The translations under genes and the position numbers were made by a program. Shown here in pieces: positions 44,641 through 54,231 of a stretch of 64,000 nucleotides of DNA (positions are counted from its first letter, which is position 1; each line of letters begins with the position of its first letter). The notes under the pieces are model-generated. The model was not told the DNA's origin. It worked only from the letters and a program-made list of their open reading frames with translations, and searched no databases. Source of the stretch: Ignavibacteria bacterium (GTDB lineage: Bacteria; Bacteroidota; Ignavibacteria; Kapaibacteriales; Kapaibacteriaceae); contig CP054181.1 in the NCBI GenBank assembly GCA_015709655.1, positions 1,298,207-1,362,206 on the forward strand, in the 5' to 3' direction.

Positions 44641-45300
44641 ATGCAACTCTATGTTGACTCTGCTAATCTTAAAGACATCAAACACGCTGTTTCCCTTGGT
44701 TTTGTAAGCGGCGTCACTACCAACCCTTCACTTCTTGCCAAAGAAGATCCATCGCTGGATATTAAGGAATTGATTCTTGACATTCACAAGTCGGTGGGCG
44801 GACATGTAAGCGTTGAAGTAGTATCTACCGACACTGACGGTATGCTTCGCGAAGCAGATGAAATTTTATCATGGTTTCCTGAAGCCACCATTAAGATTCC
44901 GGTTATCCCTGCGGGGCTGGCTGCAGTTCGGAAGCTTTCCGACCAAGGCGTACCAACCAATGTTACCCTGTGCTTTACCGCCCTGCAGGCGCTACTTGCC
45001 GCAAACGCCGGCGCAACGTACGTGAGCATCTTCCTTGGGCGCTTAGACGATGTTGGAACTGATGGAATTCAGGCAATCGAGGACGCCTGCGAGATTTGGG
45101 ATGTTCAAGGATTGGACTCACTGATTATTGCTGCCTCGCTCCGCCATCCGATGCATGTATTGGCGTGTGCGGGAGCAGGTGCTGACATTGCCACCGTACC
45201 CTATAAAGTACTCATGCAATGCTTAAATCATCCTCTTACCGATAAGGGGCTGGATGCTTTCCTGGCAGATGCCCGAAAGATGGCTGCCGCGAAATCGTGA
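44641..45300 (+). CDS. fsa: Transaldolase-like fructose-6-phosphate aldolase
   Basis: Small transaldolase of the TalC/FSA subfamily, cytoplasmic, in the non-oxidative pentose phosphate branch or fructose-6-phosphate cleavage. Start MQLYVDSANLKDIKHA, the GVTTNPSLLAKE motif, Schiff-base Lys85 in ATIKIPV (same number as E. coli FSA) and the late GADIATVPYKVLMQ are all present. Length 219 aa is that of the subfamily. TalC members with true transaldolase activity look very similar, so the exact reaction is open. Stop overlaps the GTG start of the next gene by three bases. Confidence 0.92.
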   Translation: MQLYVDSANLKDIKHAVSLGFVSGVTTNPSLLAKEDPSLDIKELILDIHKSVGGHVSVEVVSTDTDGMLREADEILSWFPEATIKIPVIPAGLAAVRKLSDQGVPTNVTLCFTALQALLAANAGATYVSIFLGRLDDVGTDGIQAIEDACEIWDVQGLDSLIIAASLRHPMHVLACAGAGADIATVPYKVLMQCLNHPLTDKGLDAFLADARKMAAAKS

Positions 45301-45812
45301 TCATAACCCTCCTTACTTTTCTGGCACTCACCATGCAGTCCGCAGCTCCTAAAGCCGTCGGCCTTACGGTGAGTGCCTTTGTTTTATCCGACCAGTACGA
45401 TAAGGAATGGAGCTGGAAGGAACAGGGCGCACACAATGCAATTATTATGATGCTTACCGACAGGGACGGCAGTACATACCTGGACAAGTGGACCGCACCG
45501 ATAAGTGCTCGTTTCGGTGACCGGTTACGGGTAATTCGCATCGCCAATACATCCGGGGCCCCGGGGTTCCTGCACTCGTTTATTAAGGGCAGATTTCGGA
45601 AATCGTTTAGTTACCCGATGCTGCTGGATTGGGAGGGCGTTTTATTTAGCCGATATCACATTCGTGAAGCGGTTCCCAACATACTGTTTGTTGATGCACA
45701 CGGTAAAATCAGACTGCACACCTGGGGGAAAGGCGATACCCTGCATGTAAGCACGGTAATAAACAAAATTGCAGATCTGCTGCAAGCAGCAACGCCTGAA
45801 CAGACTAAGTAA
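45297..45812 (+). CDS. Exported thioredoxin-fold-like protein lacking the CxxC (171 aa)
   Basis: An N-terminal hydrophobic stretch (IITLLTFLALTMQSA) suggests export. The body has the strand order of thioredoxin/redoxin folds: NAIIMMLTDRDG, a helix with YLDKWTAPISARFG, RVIRIANTSG, then YPMLLDWEG and the cis-Pro-like VPNILFVDAHGKIRLH. No cysteine pair is present, so it cannot act as a classical disulfide exchanger; it may be a chaperone-like or binding relative. Starts with GTG overlapping the fsa stop (GTGA), and overlaps the end of the convergent membrane protein gene by eight bases. Confidence 0.65.
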   Translation: MIITLLTFLALTMQSAAPKAVGLTVSAFVLSDQYDKEWSWKEQGAHNAIIMMLTDRDGSTYLDKWTAPISARFGDRLRVIRIANTSGAPGFLHSFIKGRFRKSFSYPMLLDWEGVLFSRYHIREAVPNILFVDAHGKIRLHTWGKGDTLHVSTVINKIADLLQAATPEQTK

Positions 45813-47040
45813 ACAACACAAAAGCAATTGTTCCCAGCAGGGCATACTGGACGATTTGCTTTTTCCGTTCGAACCACTTCTGCCTACCAATCCAGTCCAT
45901 AGTAATTGCAATGGCAAGCGTTACAAGTATGATAATGAGTGCTACCACGATACCTTGCTGCAATGACAATGCGCGATAATGCGTTCTGCCAAAGCTGGAT
46001 GCCCATGGTGTTCCAAACAGAAGAACCAGGTGGATAATGTAGATGTAAAGCGACTTTTTCCCCAGGACGGAATACCAATTGCGCAACGACCAGGTTCGTT
46101 CAAGAATCCACACCGATAAACTAAAAAAGCACAAAACCACGCCCACACGTAAAACAAACGTGGGGATACTCATGGAGCTGCTGTAATATTCCGGGTTTAC
46201 ACCTGTTTTCTGCATAATGTAGGTTGCCAGGAAACCAAGCAACGCCGTAATTAAACCAATGCGCCAGGCGTATGTTTTCAGAACTTCATTGCGTTGCTCA
46301 CGTGGAGCAGCATGCATCAAAGAACCAACAAATAAACCCACAAACAAGAAGGCTGCAAAAGGGAAAACCGGAAAGAGTGATCCGGTTGATATGTTGATAT
46401 ACGGCACCAGCCATTTGGGCAACCCGGCTGTTACCGACGGATTCTGCATTAACGGGGTGAGGGCAAGTATTGCGATGGAAACACCCAAAGCCCGCCGTCC
46501 CAGTTGCTGAACATTCTTCGTTGACGCTGCAACCAACACATACAGTAAAAGAGTAACACCGGTTAAATGCAGAATATTCACTGCCAGAAATGTGTTCCAG
46601 GTTACCGGTTGCACATACGGCAAATCCCACAGACTGTTTGCCGGAAACATCATAAAGTACCCGATGCCGATAATAGTAAGCGCCCATCTGATACGTCGGC
46701 TTAACAGATCGGCTTTTACTGTTCCATCTTCTTCACGCCGGGTTGCAAAAACGTGTACTGCGCCGGAAACCATCAGAAAGGTCGGAGCCGTAAATCCGCG
46801 CACAATATGCCAGATATTCCAGGGGAATTCAGTGACTGAGATGTAGGATTGCGACACTACGGCGTCCAGCACATGACCCTGCATCATGAATACCATTGCC
46901 ATAAAACGGGCAAAGTCCAGTGCATACAGCCGACCGTCCGCTGATACAACAGCCGAACGCGAACGGGTCTGTACTCCCGGTAACACCCAACCGAACGGAA
47001 GTGCGATAGCTTGGCGCACTTTCAGAATCAACTCCGACAT
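45805..47040 (-). CDS. Multi-pass membrane protein, heparan-alpha-glucosaminide acetyltransferase (DUF1624)-like
   Basis: Polytopic inner-membrane protein with about ten hydrophobic segments. The opening RLYALDFARFMAMVFMMQGHVLDAVV has the LDxxR...M..H pattern of the DUF1624/YeiB/acyltransferase-3-like group, in which the conserved His takes part in acyl transfer. RGFTAPTFLMVSGAVHVFATRR is also typical. Length 411 aa fits. Likely moves an acyl group to an envelope sugar or lipid; substrate not predictable. It ends against the thioredoxin-like gene and is separated from ccmB by 153 bases containing two stem-loops. Confidence 0.78.
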   Translation of the reverse strand: MSELILKVRQAIALPFGWVLPGVQTRSRSAVVSADGRLYALDFARFMAMVFMMQGHVLDAVVSQSYISVTEFPWNIWHIVRGFTAPTFLMVSGAVHVFATRREEDGTVKADLLSRRIRWALTIIGIGYFMMFPANSLWDLPYVQPVTWNTFLAVNILHLTGVTLLLYVLVAASTKNVQQLGRRALGVSIAILALTPLMQNPSVTAGLPKWLVPYINISTGSLFPVFPFAAFLFVGLFVGSLMHAAPREQRNEVLKTYAWRIGLITALLGFLATYIMQKTGVNPEYYSSSMSIPTFVLRVGVVLCFFSLSVWILERTWSLRNWYSVLGKKSLYIYIIHLVLLFGTPWASSFGRTHYRALSLQQGIVVALIIILVTLAIAITMDWIGRQKWFERKKQIVQYALLGTIAFVLFT

Positions 47041-47082
47041 AGTACGAATTTCTGCAAATGAAGTGACGTCTCCTAATTAATC

Positions 47083-47099
47083 AATGTTCACAAAACATT
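47083..47099. other. Small stem-loop AATGTT-CACAA-AACATT
   Basis: Perfect 6-bp stem with a five-base loop in the ccmB/membrane-protein gap. It is AT-rich and lacks a U-tract, so it is more likely an operator or an mRNA structure than a terminator. Confidence 0.3.
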
Positions 47100-47121
47100 C
47101 ATTAATCCCGTCGCCTACGGT

Positions 47122-47148
47122 AGCCTGTAGCCGGTTCCAATACAGGCT
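47122..47148. other. Stem-loop AGCCTGTA/TACAGGCT
   Basis: Perfect 8-bp stem around an 11-base loop, downstream of ccmB and upstream of the next minus-strand gene. No U-run follows on either strand. The loop contains GGTTCCAA, which gives a tRNA T-arm look, but no complete cloverleaf can be formed. Confidence 0.35.
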
Positions 47149-47193
47149 TAATCATCCGAAGGGACAGCGTACGATCAGCGGGGCAGATTTTCC

Positions 47194-47862
47194 CTAATCA
47201 GACCAGATTATTTCAAAAAGCCAGGTACTAATCACCAGTACGATGCCACCATAGCTAAGCATCAGAATCACCGATGAAGCGATTTCAGCAAAATCAAATC
47301 CTGCCAAAGCCTGCGTCGTGGCCCGTGTGCCAAGCAGGAGTACCGGAACAAGCAAGGGGAAGCTGAGAACCGGAAGGATGGCTGACCGGGTTTGTGCCTT
47401 CGCCACGATTGCGCTGACAATGGTTAGGACAATAGCAAGACAAATGCTTCCGGCACCTACAACAAAGGCTAACGTATGCAAGGGCGGAGTGTCGGCCAAT
47501 ACCGCAAATCCTAAAAACATCATTACGCTAAACAGGTTTATTATCGTTGCAATCACGGCATTTGTAAAGAGCTTGCCCAGATACACAGCCAAGGGTGTGC
47601 TGTTGATACGAAGAAACAGTGCCGTCCCTCGCTCTTCTTCCGAAACAAAGGCCCGTCCCAAACCGGTCATGGCAGTAAACACCATCACCGTCCACAGCAT
47701 CGAACTAACAATTGGTCTTGGTACAGGTTCGCCGGCAGCCGCGAATACCACCAAGACAACTGCTGTGACCGAAAACAGGAGTAGTGCCGAAATGCCATAG
47801 CGAGTGCGCAGCTCGCTGTGTATGTCTTTCCGAACAACAGCCCGGCTTTGCGAAACCAACAT
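47194..47862 (-). CDS. ccmB: Heme exporter protein CcmB
   Basis: Permease subunit of the CcmABC transporter that delivers heme for c-type cytochrome maturation, inner membrane, six hydrophobic segments. The N-terminal VRKDIHSELRTRYGISALLLFS block, EEERGTALFLRINSTPLAVYLGK region, and VPVLLLGTRAT are typical; length 222 aa fits. It stands alone: no ccmA, ccmC or other maturation gene lies in the flanking minus-strand genes visible here. Family call is fairly sure. Confidence 0.88.
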   Translation of the reverse strand: MLVSQSRAVVRKDIHSELRTRYGISALLLFSVTAVVLVVFAAAGEPVPRPIVSSMLWTVMVFTAMTGLGRAFVSEEERGTALFLRINSTPLAVYLGKLFTNAVIATIINLFSVMMFLGFAVLADTPPLHTLAFVVGAGSICLAIVLTIVSAIVAKAQTRSAILPVLSFPLLVPVLLLGTRATTQALAGFDFAEIASSVILMLSYGGIVLVISTWLFEIIWSD

Positions 47863-47938
47863 GTACGTTTTTAATGTCAGGTGAAATGCAAGGACAACAC
47901 CGATTGTACCAGTTCCCGTAACTGCATTACAGATTCTG

Positions 47939-50308
47939 TTACAGCCGGTAAAGAATACCCAGATTCATACCAAAGGTAGAGAGTTTCCAGTCAACATCGG
48001 TTGCCATCGAGCCAAGGCGTTTGGTATAGAGAGATTCGAAGAATACTGACCCATGCATGGTAACAGGATAGCTAAATCCTATTCCGGCCATTCCTTCGAA
48101 GTCAACTGACTTCAGGGTAGAAACCTCCTGAGGTCCGGTTGGTGCTGTTAGCCCACCCTGTGGAAGCTGCCAGCCTACCGGACGGAGAACGGAGCGATAC
48201 ACATCGGCCCCTGAGCCTAAGGTGATCACTGTGTTCAGGCCTGCGGTAAGGTAAAAGAACCGCTGTGCAAACCACTGAACTGTACCTCCCAGTCTGATTT
48301 GTAGACCATGCAGACTTAGTGAGGTTCCTTCCTGATAGGGTACAACCTTGCCTGAGGCTGAATCAAAAACACTTGCAATAACAGTATCGGGCGATATCAG
48401 GGTTCCCCCGATGCCGCTGACCGAGAGCCGTGCATTGGCAATTACTCCGGTGTAAACACGCCTGCCTGCCAGCACACCAAAGCCCCATGCAGCCCCTTCG
48501 GCTTCACCAAATCCGCTTTGACCAGTTACGCTGGCAACGTGCGAAAACGAAGTAGCATGCATGGTTGCAGCGATTGACCCATACGCACCAACAATCCACG
48601 ATTCTTCTGTACTGCATGAAACGTACGGATCATCAGATATCGTGAATACGTACCTTTCGCTCCTGCTGTCGTATACGTAACATACTGCAAACTGGGAGCG
48701 ATTGCCGGCAACGTCAATCGCTTCGAATACTATTCGACCCGTTTTCCCGCTTTCTGACGGGCGTACCCGAACTGAGATCTGCGGTGTGCCGGGTTCAATT
48801 TTGGGAACCTCAACTTCTAATGCACTGGAACTGACAACATTGACAAATGCTACGCCACGGTCCATAACCCTGTCATCCCGGAAGGTAACAATGTAGTCAT
48901 CACGAACCATCTTAGCTGTTGCCAGCGGTGGCAACGAGTCAACAAGGGTATTCAACTCAAAAAAACTCTGACCGGCCATGTTCCCATACGCATCATACGC
49001 ATCTGACTTATACCCAAAGCCGTACGAGTATAAGCCAAATGGCACATCAGACCTGATGACGTGGGTTCCGTATGGTACCTCTACCTGGGCAATCGAATAT
49101 CGGCTTTCGCCAAGAATGCCAAATTGGGTTGAATCTATTCGTTTACCATTCAGCCGGATTTTTGAAATACTTTCAGTTGGAGCAACCAGGTTAATGTAGT
49201 GATGCCAGTCACCGCTAATGGGGGTTGCAACTCGGTATTCGTTCATGAACTGCTGAGTAGGACTTACCAGAATCATCATTGGGTCACCAACACTGTCGCC
49301 ATTTTTAAAACCCTGAGCAAACTGTGCCACAAGGATCGGCTTGTCTGCCGTTATCTGAAGGTGCTGGGTGACATTGAGATTTTCGAAGTACTCGCCGGCA
49401 TTTAAAACAGCCGCAAGACGTGAGTTCTCGAATACCCTGGTTTTGTTTTCCGATGCAATAACGCGATAGGTGTATTTCGACCGTTCCTTCAGCATACCGA
49501 TATAGTAGTGCAGACCCCAGGCACTTACCGGTGGCAGTTGTTCCACCAGGTGATTGCACGCTTCTACTTTTGGCGGAACATAGGCACAGTTATGCCCGCT
49601 GAACACCGCAATTTTCTTATTGGCTACAACACGCGTTCCTGTTAAGTCACAGGGTCCGATACTTTCCCAGCGGGCACCCACTGAATACACGTCGCCCTTG
49701 CGAAGCTTTACCTTGAATGGCGTACCAGAGGGTCTGCCGGTAGTGGTGGTAGCCGTTGGCGTAATCTCTATTTCGGTGTCATCTTCTGTGGCTACAATTG
49801 ATATGGCCGACAGCAGGTCGGTTGCAAGCTTAGTGTAGCCAACGGCCCGGTACTCGGTTCCCAGCACACTAATTGGCAAACCAAGGAACGTATCGGTTGT
49901 CTGATACCTGCTGTTAAGCCCATACACTGCTATCGTTGTATCAGCAGTAATGTGTACTGCCAGCCGTTCTGCCGTTTCCAAGGCTCGGAGTTGTGCTCGT
50001 GCAGGAATCTGAATCGGAACTACGGTGTTGGCGCGGACTTCGATGGTTGTTTTATACGAGATTTCTTCAATTTCGATATTTACCTTTGCGTTATAGCTGC
50101 TTGTGATGAACAACTGCAGCCGTAATGCTGCAGGCCGGTTCTGTACGTCATTACCGCCAGTCCGGAAATTCTTCATAAAACAAAGCCAGAACTCTGTGCC
50201 TTCGGAATTCTTGGTGATATACTCCGGTTCCTTGCCAGCCAAACGGCCGGCCATGCCCACAAGCAGGCAGATAAACGCAACAACTGCCGGTAAACGTGTA
50301 CTTCTCAC
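47939..50308 (-). CDS. IgGFc-binding-type protein with C-terminal outer-membrane barrel (789 aa)
   Basis: Start placed at GTG 50308, whose GTGA overlaps the upstream stop; this gives a clean signal peptide (LPAVVAFICLLVGMAG). The longer frame to 50389 only reads through the previous gene. Residues ~25-500 share the architecture of the 997-aa protein: EGTEFWLCFMKNF, IAVFSGHNCAYVP, GDPMMILVSPTQQFMNEY and VPFGLYSYGFGYKSDAY. After an Ig-like module, the last ~200 residues alternate Gly/aromatic strands and end KLSTFGMNLGILYRL, the pattern of an outer-membrane barrel, instead of a T9SS domain. So it is probably integrated in the outer membrane with its head outside or in the periplasm. Ligand unknown. 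Confidence 0.8.
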   Translation of the reverse strand: MRSTRLPAVVAFICLLVGMAGRLAGKEPEYITKNSEGTEFWLCFMKNFRTGGNDVQNRPAALRLQLFITSSYNAKVNIEIEEISYKTTIEVRANTVVPIQIPARAQLRALETAERLAVHITADTTIAVYGLNSRYQTTDTFLGLPISVLGTEYRAVGYTKLATDLLSAISIVATEDDTEIEITPTATTTTGRPSGTPFKVKLRKGDVYSVGARWESIGPCDLTGTRVVANKKIAVFSGHNCAYVPPKVEACNHLVEQLPPVSAWGLHYYIGMLKERSKYTYRVIASENKTRVFENSRLAAVLNAGEYFENLNVTQHLQITADKPILVAQFAQGFKNGDSVGDPMMILVSPTQQFMNEYRVATPISGDWHHYINLVAPTESISKIRLNGKRIDSTQFGILGESRYSIAQVEVPYGTHVIRSDVPFGLYSYGFGYKSDAYDAYGNMAGQSFFELNTLVDSLPPLATAKMVRDDYIVTFRDDRVMDRGVAFVNVVSSSALEVEVPKIEPGTPQISVRVRPSESGKTGRIVFEAIDVAGNRSQFAVCYVYDSRSERYVFTISDDPYVSCSTEESWIVGAYGSIAATMHATSFSHVASVTGQSGFGEAEGAAWGFGVLAGRRVYTGVIANARLSVSGIGGTLISPDTVIASVFDSASGKVVPYQEGTSLSLHGLQIRLGGTVQWFAQRFFYLTAGLNTVITLGSGADVYRSVLRPVGWQLPQGGLTAPTGPQEVSTLKSVDFEGMAGIGFSYPVTMHGSVFFESLYTKRLGSMATDVDWKLSTFGMNLGILYRL

Positions 50309-51063
50309 TTCATCACCAAGAAAGGGTGAACAAAAACACCTGTTTCCTGCTCCAGAACCATTAAGTACGGCCCTTGTGCCAATTCCCACTCCTCGAAATG
50401 TAAATCAAATCTGTTCTCACCAGCTGTTGCACTTATGCTTTGGATTCTCTTTACAAGTGTTCCGCGAATGTCGTACACTGCAAGATTAACCACCATTGGA
50501 GCTTGCAACGAGAACACAAAGATGCCGGAACCGTTACCCGGGTTGGGATAGTTCCCGGCAAAACCATCACCGCCGGTTGGTTTTGTTGCCGGGGAAGTTG
50601 CAGAAATCGAGGCAGCACCTAATATAGCCCCTTCCACCAGCTCCCTGTTTCGCCGAATACTGTCAAACCTAAAGGTACCGGTAGTACCAGGTCCTTTTAA
50701 AACTTCAGCTTCGATCAAAAATAAGAGTACATCCGCGGCAGGCACGGTTTCCCAGCATTCAAGAATCATCATACCGCGGGTGCCAATGGTCGTGTCTGAT
50801 GCAATGTAAAAATTGGTACAGTGGTATGGCATGGTTTCTCCCCCGTGCGCATTTACAATACGCACCACATCAGCGGGATATTCAAGGGTAATGCTGACGT
50901 GCCCGCCGTCAGTATTACTGCCCGTTACGGGGATCTGAATGGTTTCACCCCTTTCACCAGAAATGGCAGAAGGTAACTGCAGGATATCCTGAGAAAACGC
51001 TCCGGTTGGCATTAAGCAGCAAACCAGAAACCAAATGATGAGGTAAGGGGAAAGAATCCGCAT
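50305..51063 (-). CDS. Secreted cohesin-like protein with T9SS sorting domain (252 aa)
   Basis: Signal peptide (LIIWFLVCCLMPTGAFSQ), one ~120-residue beta domain reminiscent of cohesins (GERGETIQIPVTGSN, VSITLEYPADVVRIV), and a T9SS type A tail (NYPNPGNGSGIFVF to VYDIRGTLVKRI to LAQGPYLMVLEQ to HPFLVMK). Cohesin-like domains bind partner proteins; no dockerin was noticed nearby. Its stop overlaps the GTG start of the 789-aa barrel protein, so these two are probably made together. Confidence 0.82.
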   Translation of the reverse strand: MRILSPYLIIWFLVCCLMPTGAFSQDILQLPSAISGERGETIQIPVTGSNTDGGHVSITLEYPADVVRIVNAHGGETMPYHCTNFYIASDTTIGTRGMMILECWETVPAADVLLFLIEAEVLKGPGTTGTFRFDSIRRNRELVEGAILGAASISATSPATKPTGGDGFAGNYPNPGNGSGIFVFSLQAPMVVNLAVYDIRGTLVKRIQSISATAGENRFDLHFEEWELAQGPYLMVLEQETGVFVHPFLVMK

Positions 51064-51094
51064 TTATTCAGACAAAGTTACGCTGGGTACGGTA

Positions 51095-53101
51095 CTAGAA
51101 CTCCTGCAAAACAATTACTTCGTAGCCTATTTCCTTCCTGCCGGCAACAATCATCGAATAACTGTTTCCCATAGGACCAATGTTAATCGGCAATGTGAAT
51201 AACAGTTTGCGCGATTGTGAGTCGTAAAAATACATCGAGCCGCGGCGATCACTACTTAACACATACACGTCGGATGTTTCACCAAAGGGAATGTTGGCCA
51301 TGATTTTGTACGAACTATCGGGATACTGTGAGTACAGCGTGTCATACGTCACCGTGATAAAATCAACATCGGCGGTAGCGTTAATTGTCCTGCGGTCACT
51401 CTGCCGCGCGATTTGCCGCAACGGAGGACTGGTAACCGAAAACAACGTCCCCTGATCTCCACGGGGTGCGTACACAACCAGCGTCCGCATGGGTGTAGAT
51501 GTTGCAACCGTATGTGATGCACCTCCGGCCGATATCCTCACCTGGCCAGCATCGACACTTGTGGCAAGTGAATTTCTAAAAAACACGGCACCGTTTTCTA
51601 CCATTGAGCCAATAGTGGTAATTGCCGGCGTGCTGGCGGGGACGGCATTAACGAAACGTAAGAATGCCGCATTGGGTAAGGGGCTAAGGCTTCCCTCAGC
51701 CTGATCGTCTGAAAACATGAAGACTTCCAGGGTAGCGTCTGGACGTTGAGTGATCACCATGGTATATGATTTACCAGGTTCAATGGTGGTTTTACCGATA
51801 TTTAATATCGTTGTAGGCGTTGATGCAGTTGTAACAGTCAGTGGCAGAACGCCAGGTGCCAGCACAACGGGCTGAGTAATTTCGGTAAAGCCAATGTTCG
51901 TTGCCAGGGTTACGCCCGAGCTTACGTTTGATACGTTTGAAGAGCTTGTCCGGGCTCCGCTGCTTACTGTAATTCTGCCTGAACCGGGAACGCCGTTAAC
52001 CACCCTCAATATTGCCTGACCGTCAGTCTGATACAACACGGGCAGGGGCGGTACAATAATTTGTTCAACACCGTTATCTTTTTCTATTGCTATAAGAGTA
52101 TAGTTTTTCTGGATCTCGATGGCTGTACTGTCGGTATCAGACAGTCCATTAGCCAAAGTAAGAGTGATCACATCAGCATTGGTATGCACACACGAGGGAA
52201 CCGAGATGTACGGGGCTATGGTATGCGCGGGGATGTTGGCTGCCACGGGTGCACCAAGCTGCGAAAGCTCGGCCGATGCTAGCTGACCGGTAAGGTTGCA
52301 GAGTCTCACGAAAGCGCTACGTTCGGTTACCGGTTGTACGTTACGTGTGGGTGTGGCTGTATGGTCATCTTCATTAATCAGCATGAGTTGAGGTTCGCCA
52401 CCTGCCTCAGTCTGGTATAGAATTAGCGAGTATGGTGTCCGTTCATCGAGCTTAACCTCGAATGTACCCATTGAACTGAGTGTTCCGGCACGCATCGTCT
52501 GCGCACTGATAACTACGGTGCCCGGTGCAACTTCCCTATAGAGCGAAACTCCGCGATAAGGCAGTGGCTGACTTGAGATTGGAACGCCATTCAAACACCC
52601 CAGGCGAACGTCGGCTACAGCGTTGCTGTCGGGGAATGCATTAATAACGCGAAGCTGTGAAGTTGGTACAGTAGTAAGAACTTTGTTTGCGTTGCTTACA
52701 ATTACAGTGTCGAAGCCTGGATTTCCATTTGCTTTCGATAATACCAGTACGTCGTAGGTGCTGTTACGAACAAAACGTATCCTGTGTTGACTTTTATATT
52801 CCGTCCCTGCATCACTGACAATCTCGATATAGCCGGAGTCTGTAGGTGCTGTAACTGCGGCACTAACAGAACCAGGTAATGTGCTTGCCGTTTGGTACCC
52901 CTGCTCCATAACCAGCTTTCGTGGTTTTCCGTCGGGCACTAGGTTTAAAAGGCGGACCACACTTTCGGATGCACCCGCCGGCGGGTTAAGGATGTTTGGA
53001 TCTTCCTGCATACATCCCGTCAGCACAACAGCAAGTACCGCTGCCAGCAACGCCGGATAGCGGTTGACCCTCGTCTGTTTTTGGTGTAGATTATTGTTCA
53101 T
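51095..53101 (-). CDS. DUF4397 lipoprotein with five tandem repeats (668 aa)
   Basis: A lipoprotein signal ends VLAVVLTGC (lipobox LTGC, Cys anchor), followed by MQEDP. Five DUF4397-like units follow, each opening with a phrase such as VVRLLNLVPD, LRVINAFPDS, FVRLCNLTGQ, LRVVNGVPGS and FLRFVNAVPAS, ~110-130 residues apart. DUF4397 forms Ig-like sandwiches in surface lipoproteins of Bacteroidota and relatives; function unknown. I choose ATG 53101 (MNNNLHQKQT) over 53134 because it puts the hydrophobic core at a normal distance. Divergent from prfA. It lies outside the tight cohesin-barrel pair by 32 bases. Confidence 0.85.
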   Translation of the reverse strand: MNNNLHQKQTRVNRYPALLAAVLAVVLTGCMQEDPNILNPPAGASESVVRLLNLVPDGKPRKLVMEQGYQTASTLPGSVSAAVTAPTDSGYIEIVSDAGTEYKSQHRIRFVRNSTYDVLVLSKANGNPGFDTVIVSNANKVLTTVPTSQLRVINAFPDSNAVADVRLGCLNGVPISSQPLPYRGVSLYREVAPGTVVISAQTMRAGTLSSMGTFEVKLDERTPYSLILYQTEAGGEPQLMLINEDDHTATPTRNVQPVTERSAFVRLCNLTGQLASAELSQLGAPVAANIPAHTIAPYISVPSCVHTNADVITLTLANGLSDTDSTAIEIQKNYTLIAIEKDNGVEQIIVPPLPVLYQTDGQAILRVVNGVPGSGRITVSSGARTSSSNVSNVSSGVTLATNIGFTEITQPVVLAPGVLPLTVTTASTPTTILNIGKTTIEPGKSYTMVITQRPDATLEVFMFSDDQAEGSLSPLPNAAFLRFVNAVPASTPAITTIGSMVENGAVFFRNSLATSVDAGQVRISAGGASHTVATSTPMRTLVVYAPRGDQGTLFSVTSPPLRQIARQSDRRTINATADVDFITVTYDTLYSQYPDSSYKIMANIPFGETSDVYVLSSDRRGSMYFYDSQSRKLLFTLPINIGPMGNSYSMIVAGRKEIGYEVIVLQEF

Positions 53102-53175
53102 GAACTGCAAAGGCACGGCAACGAACTGCAACATGCGATATTTTCGTGATTTAGTCTAGTAAAGCTCTAATCGCT

Positions 53176-54231
53176 GTGGAAAAAAGATTACACGAGATCC
53201 TCGATGAATACGCTGCCCTGGAGCAGTCACTCAACGACCCGGAGGTGGTGAACAACCCAAGGTCTCTTCGTGATGTTTCACGAAGTTACAAGGCTTTAAC
53301 ACCAACAGCCGAGGCAGCACGCTTATACCTTGCCACTGCGACCAGACTCCATGAGGCCGAAACGATGGTTAACGATACGTCGCTTGATAAAGATCTGCGT
53401 GACCTTGCCCACGAAGAAGTCCGTATTCTGGAAGCCGATCTTGAACGCCAGGAACAACATCTGCTGGTTCTGCTTGTGCCTCGCGATCCCAACGATATGA
53501 AAAACTGCATCATGGAAATCCGTGCCGGAACCGGAGGCGATGAAGCAGCGTTGTTTGCCGGCGACTTATACCGGATGTACACGCGCTACGCGGAACAACA
53601 GGGGTGGCAGGTTGGCATTATCGACTTTACAGAGGCAGAAAAAGGGGGCTTTAAAGAAATTATCCTCGATGTAAATGGCGATGATGCTTATGGGAAACTT
53701 AAAACCGAGAGTGGCGTTCACCGCGTTCAACGTGTTCCCGAAACCGAGGCCCAGGGACGTATCCATACAAGTGCCGCTACTGTTGCCGTACTGCCGGAAG
53801 CCGAAGATGTTGATGTGCAGATTAATGAAGCCGATCTACGGATTGATATCTTCCGTTCCGGTGGGAAAGGCGGTCAAAACGTAAACAAAGTTGAAACCGC
53901 AGTACGTATCGTTCATAATCCTACCGGCATTGTGGTACAGTGTCAGGACGAACGGTCACAGCTAAAAAACAAAGACAAAGCCATGAAGGTTCTCCGCGCA
54001 CGCCTGTACGAAATGGAACTCGAAAAACAGCAAAGCTCGATTGCAGGGTCGAGAAAAGACATGGTAAGAAGCGGCGACAGGTCCGAAAAAATCAGGACGT
54101 ATAATTATCCGCAAAATCGGGTCACAGATCACCGCCTTGAAGGCGAACACAAAAACTATCCACTTGAGCAAATCATCGAAGGCGATCTGGATGAAGTGAT
54201 CGCTGCCCTACGGGCACTCAGCCGCCCGTAG
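53176..54231 (+). CDS. prfA: Peptide chain release factor 1
   Basis: Terminates translation at UAA/UAG. The domain order is that of class I factors: [19 protein letters not shown], the PxT stop-codon motif PET (188-190) in [15 protein letters not shown], and GGQ (232-234) in [13 protein letters not shown], followed by [11 protein letters not shown]. The PxT rather than SPF motif separates RF1 from RF2. Length 351 aa fits. GTG start at 53176. The last codons and the TAG stop lie inside two strong overlapping inverted repeats that begin the repeat region downstream. Confidence 0.96.
   Translation: MEKRLHEILDEYAALEQSLNDPEVVNNPRSLRDVSRSYKALTPTAEAARLYLATATRLHEAETMVNDTSLDKDLRDLAHEEVRILEADLERQEQHLLVLLVPRDPNDMKNCIMEIRAGTGGDEAALFAGDLYRMYTRYAEQQGWQVGIIDFTEAEKGGFKEIILDVNGDDAYGKLKTESGVHRVQRVPETEAQGRIHTSAATVAVLPEAEDVDVQINEADLRIDIFRSGGKGGQNVNKVETAVRIVHNPTGIVVQCQDERSQLKNKDKAMKVLRARLYEMELEKQQSSIAGSRKDMVRSGDRSEKIRTYNYPQNRVTDHRLEGEHKNYPLEQIIEGDLDEVIAALRALSRP

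Noticed and set aside
47122-47148. Possible tRNA T-arm
   Set aside because: Loop contains GGTTCCAA, but no acceptor, D or anticodon arms can be built around it.
50309-50389. Upstream extension of the 789-aa barrel protein
   Set aside because: It only reads through the end of the cohesin-like gene and destroys the signal peptide; GTG at 50308 is coupled to the upstream stop.
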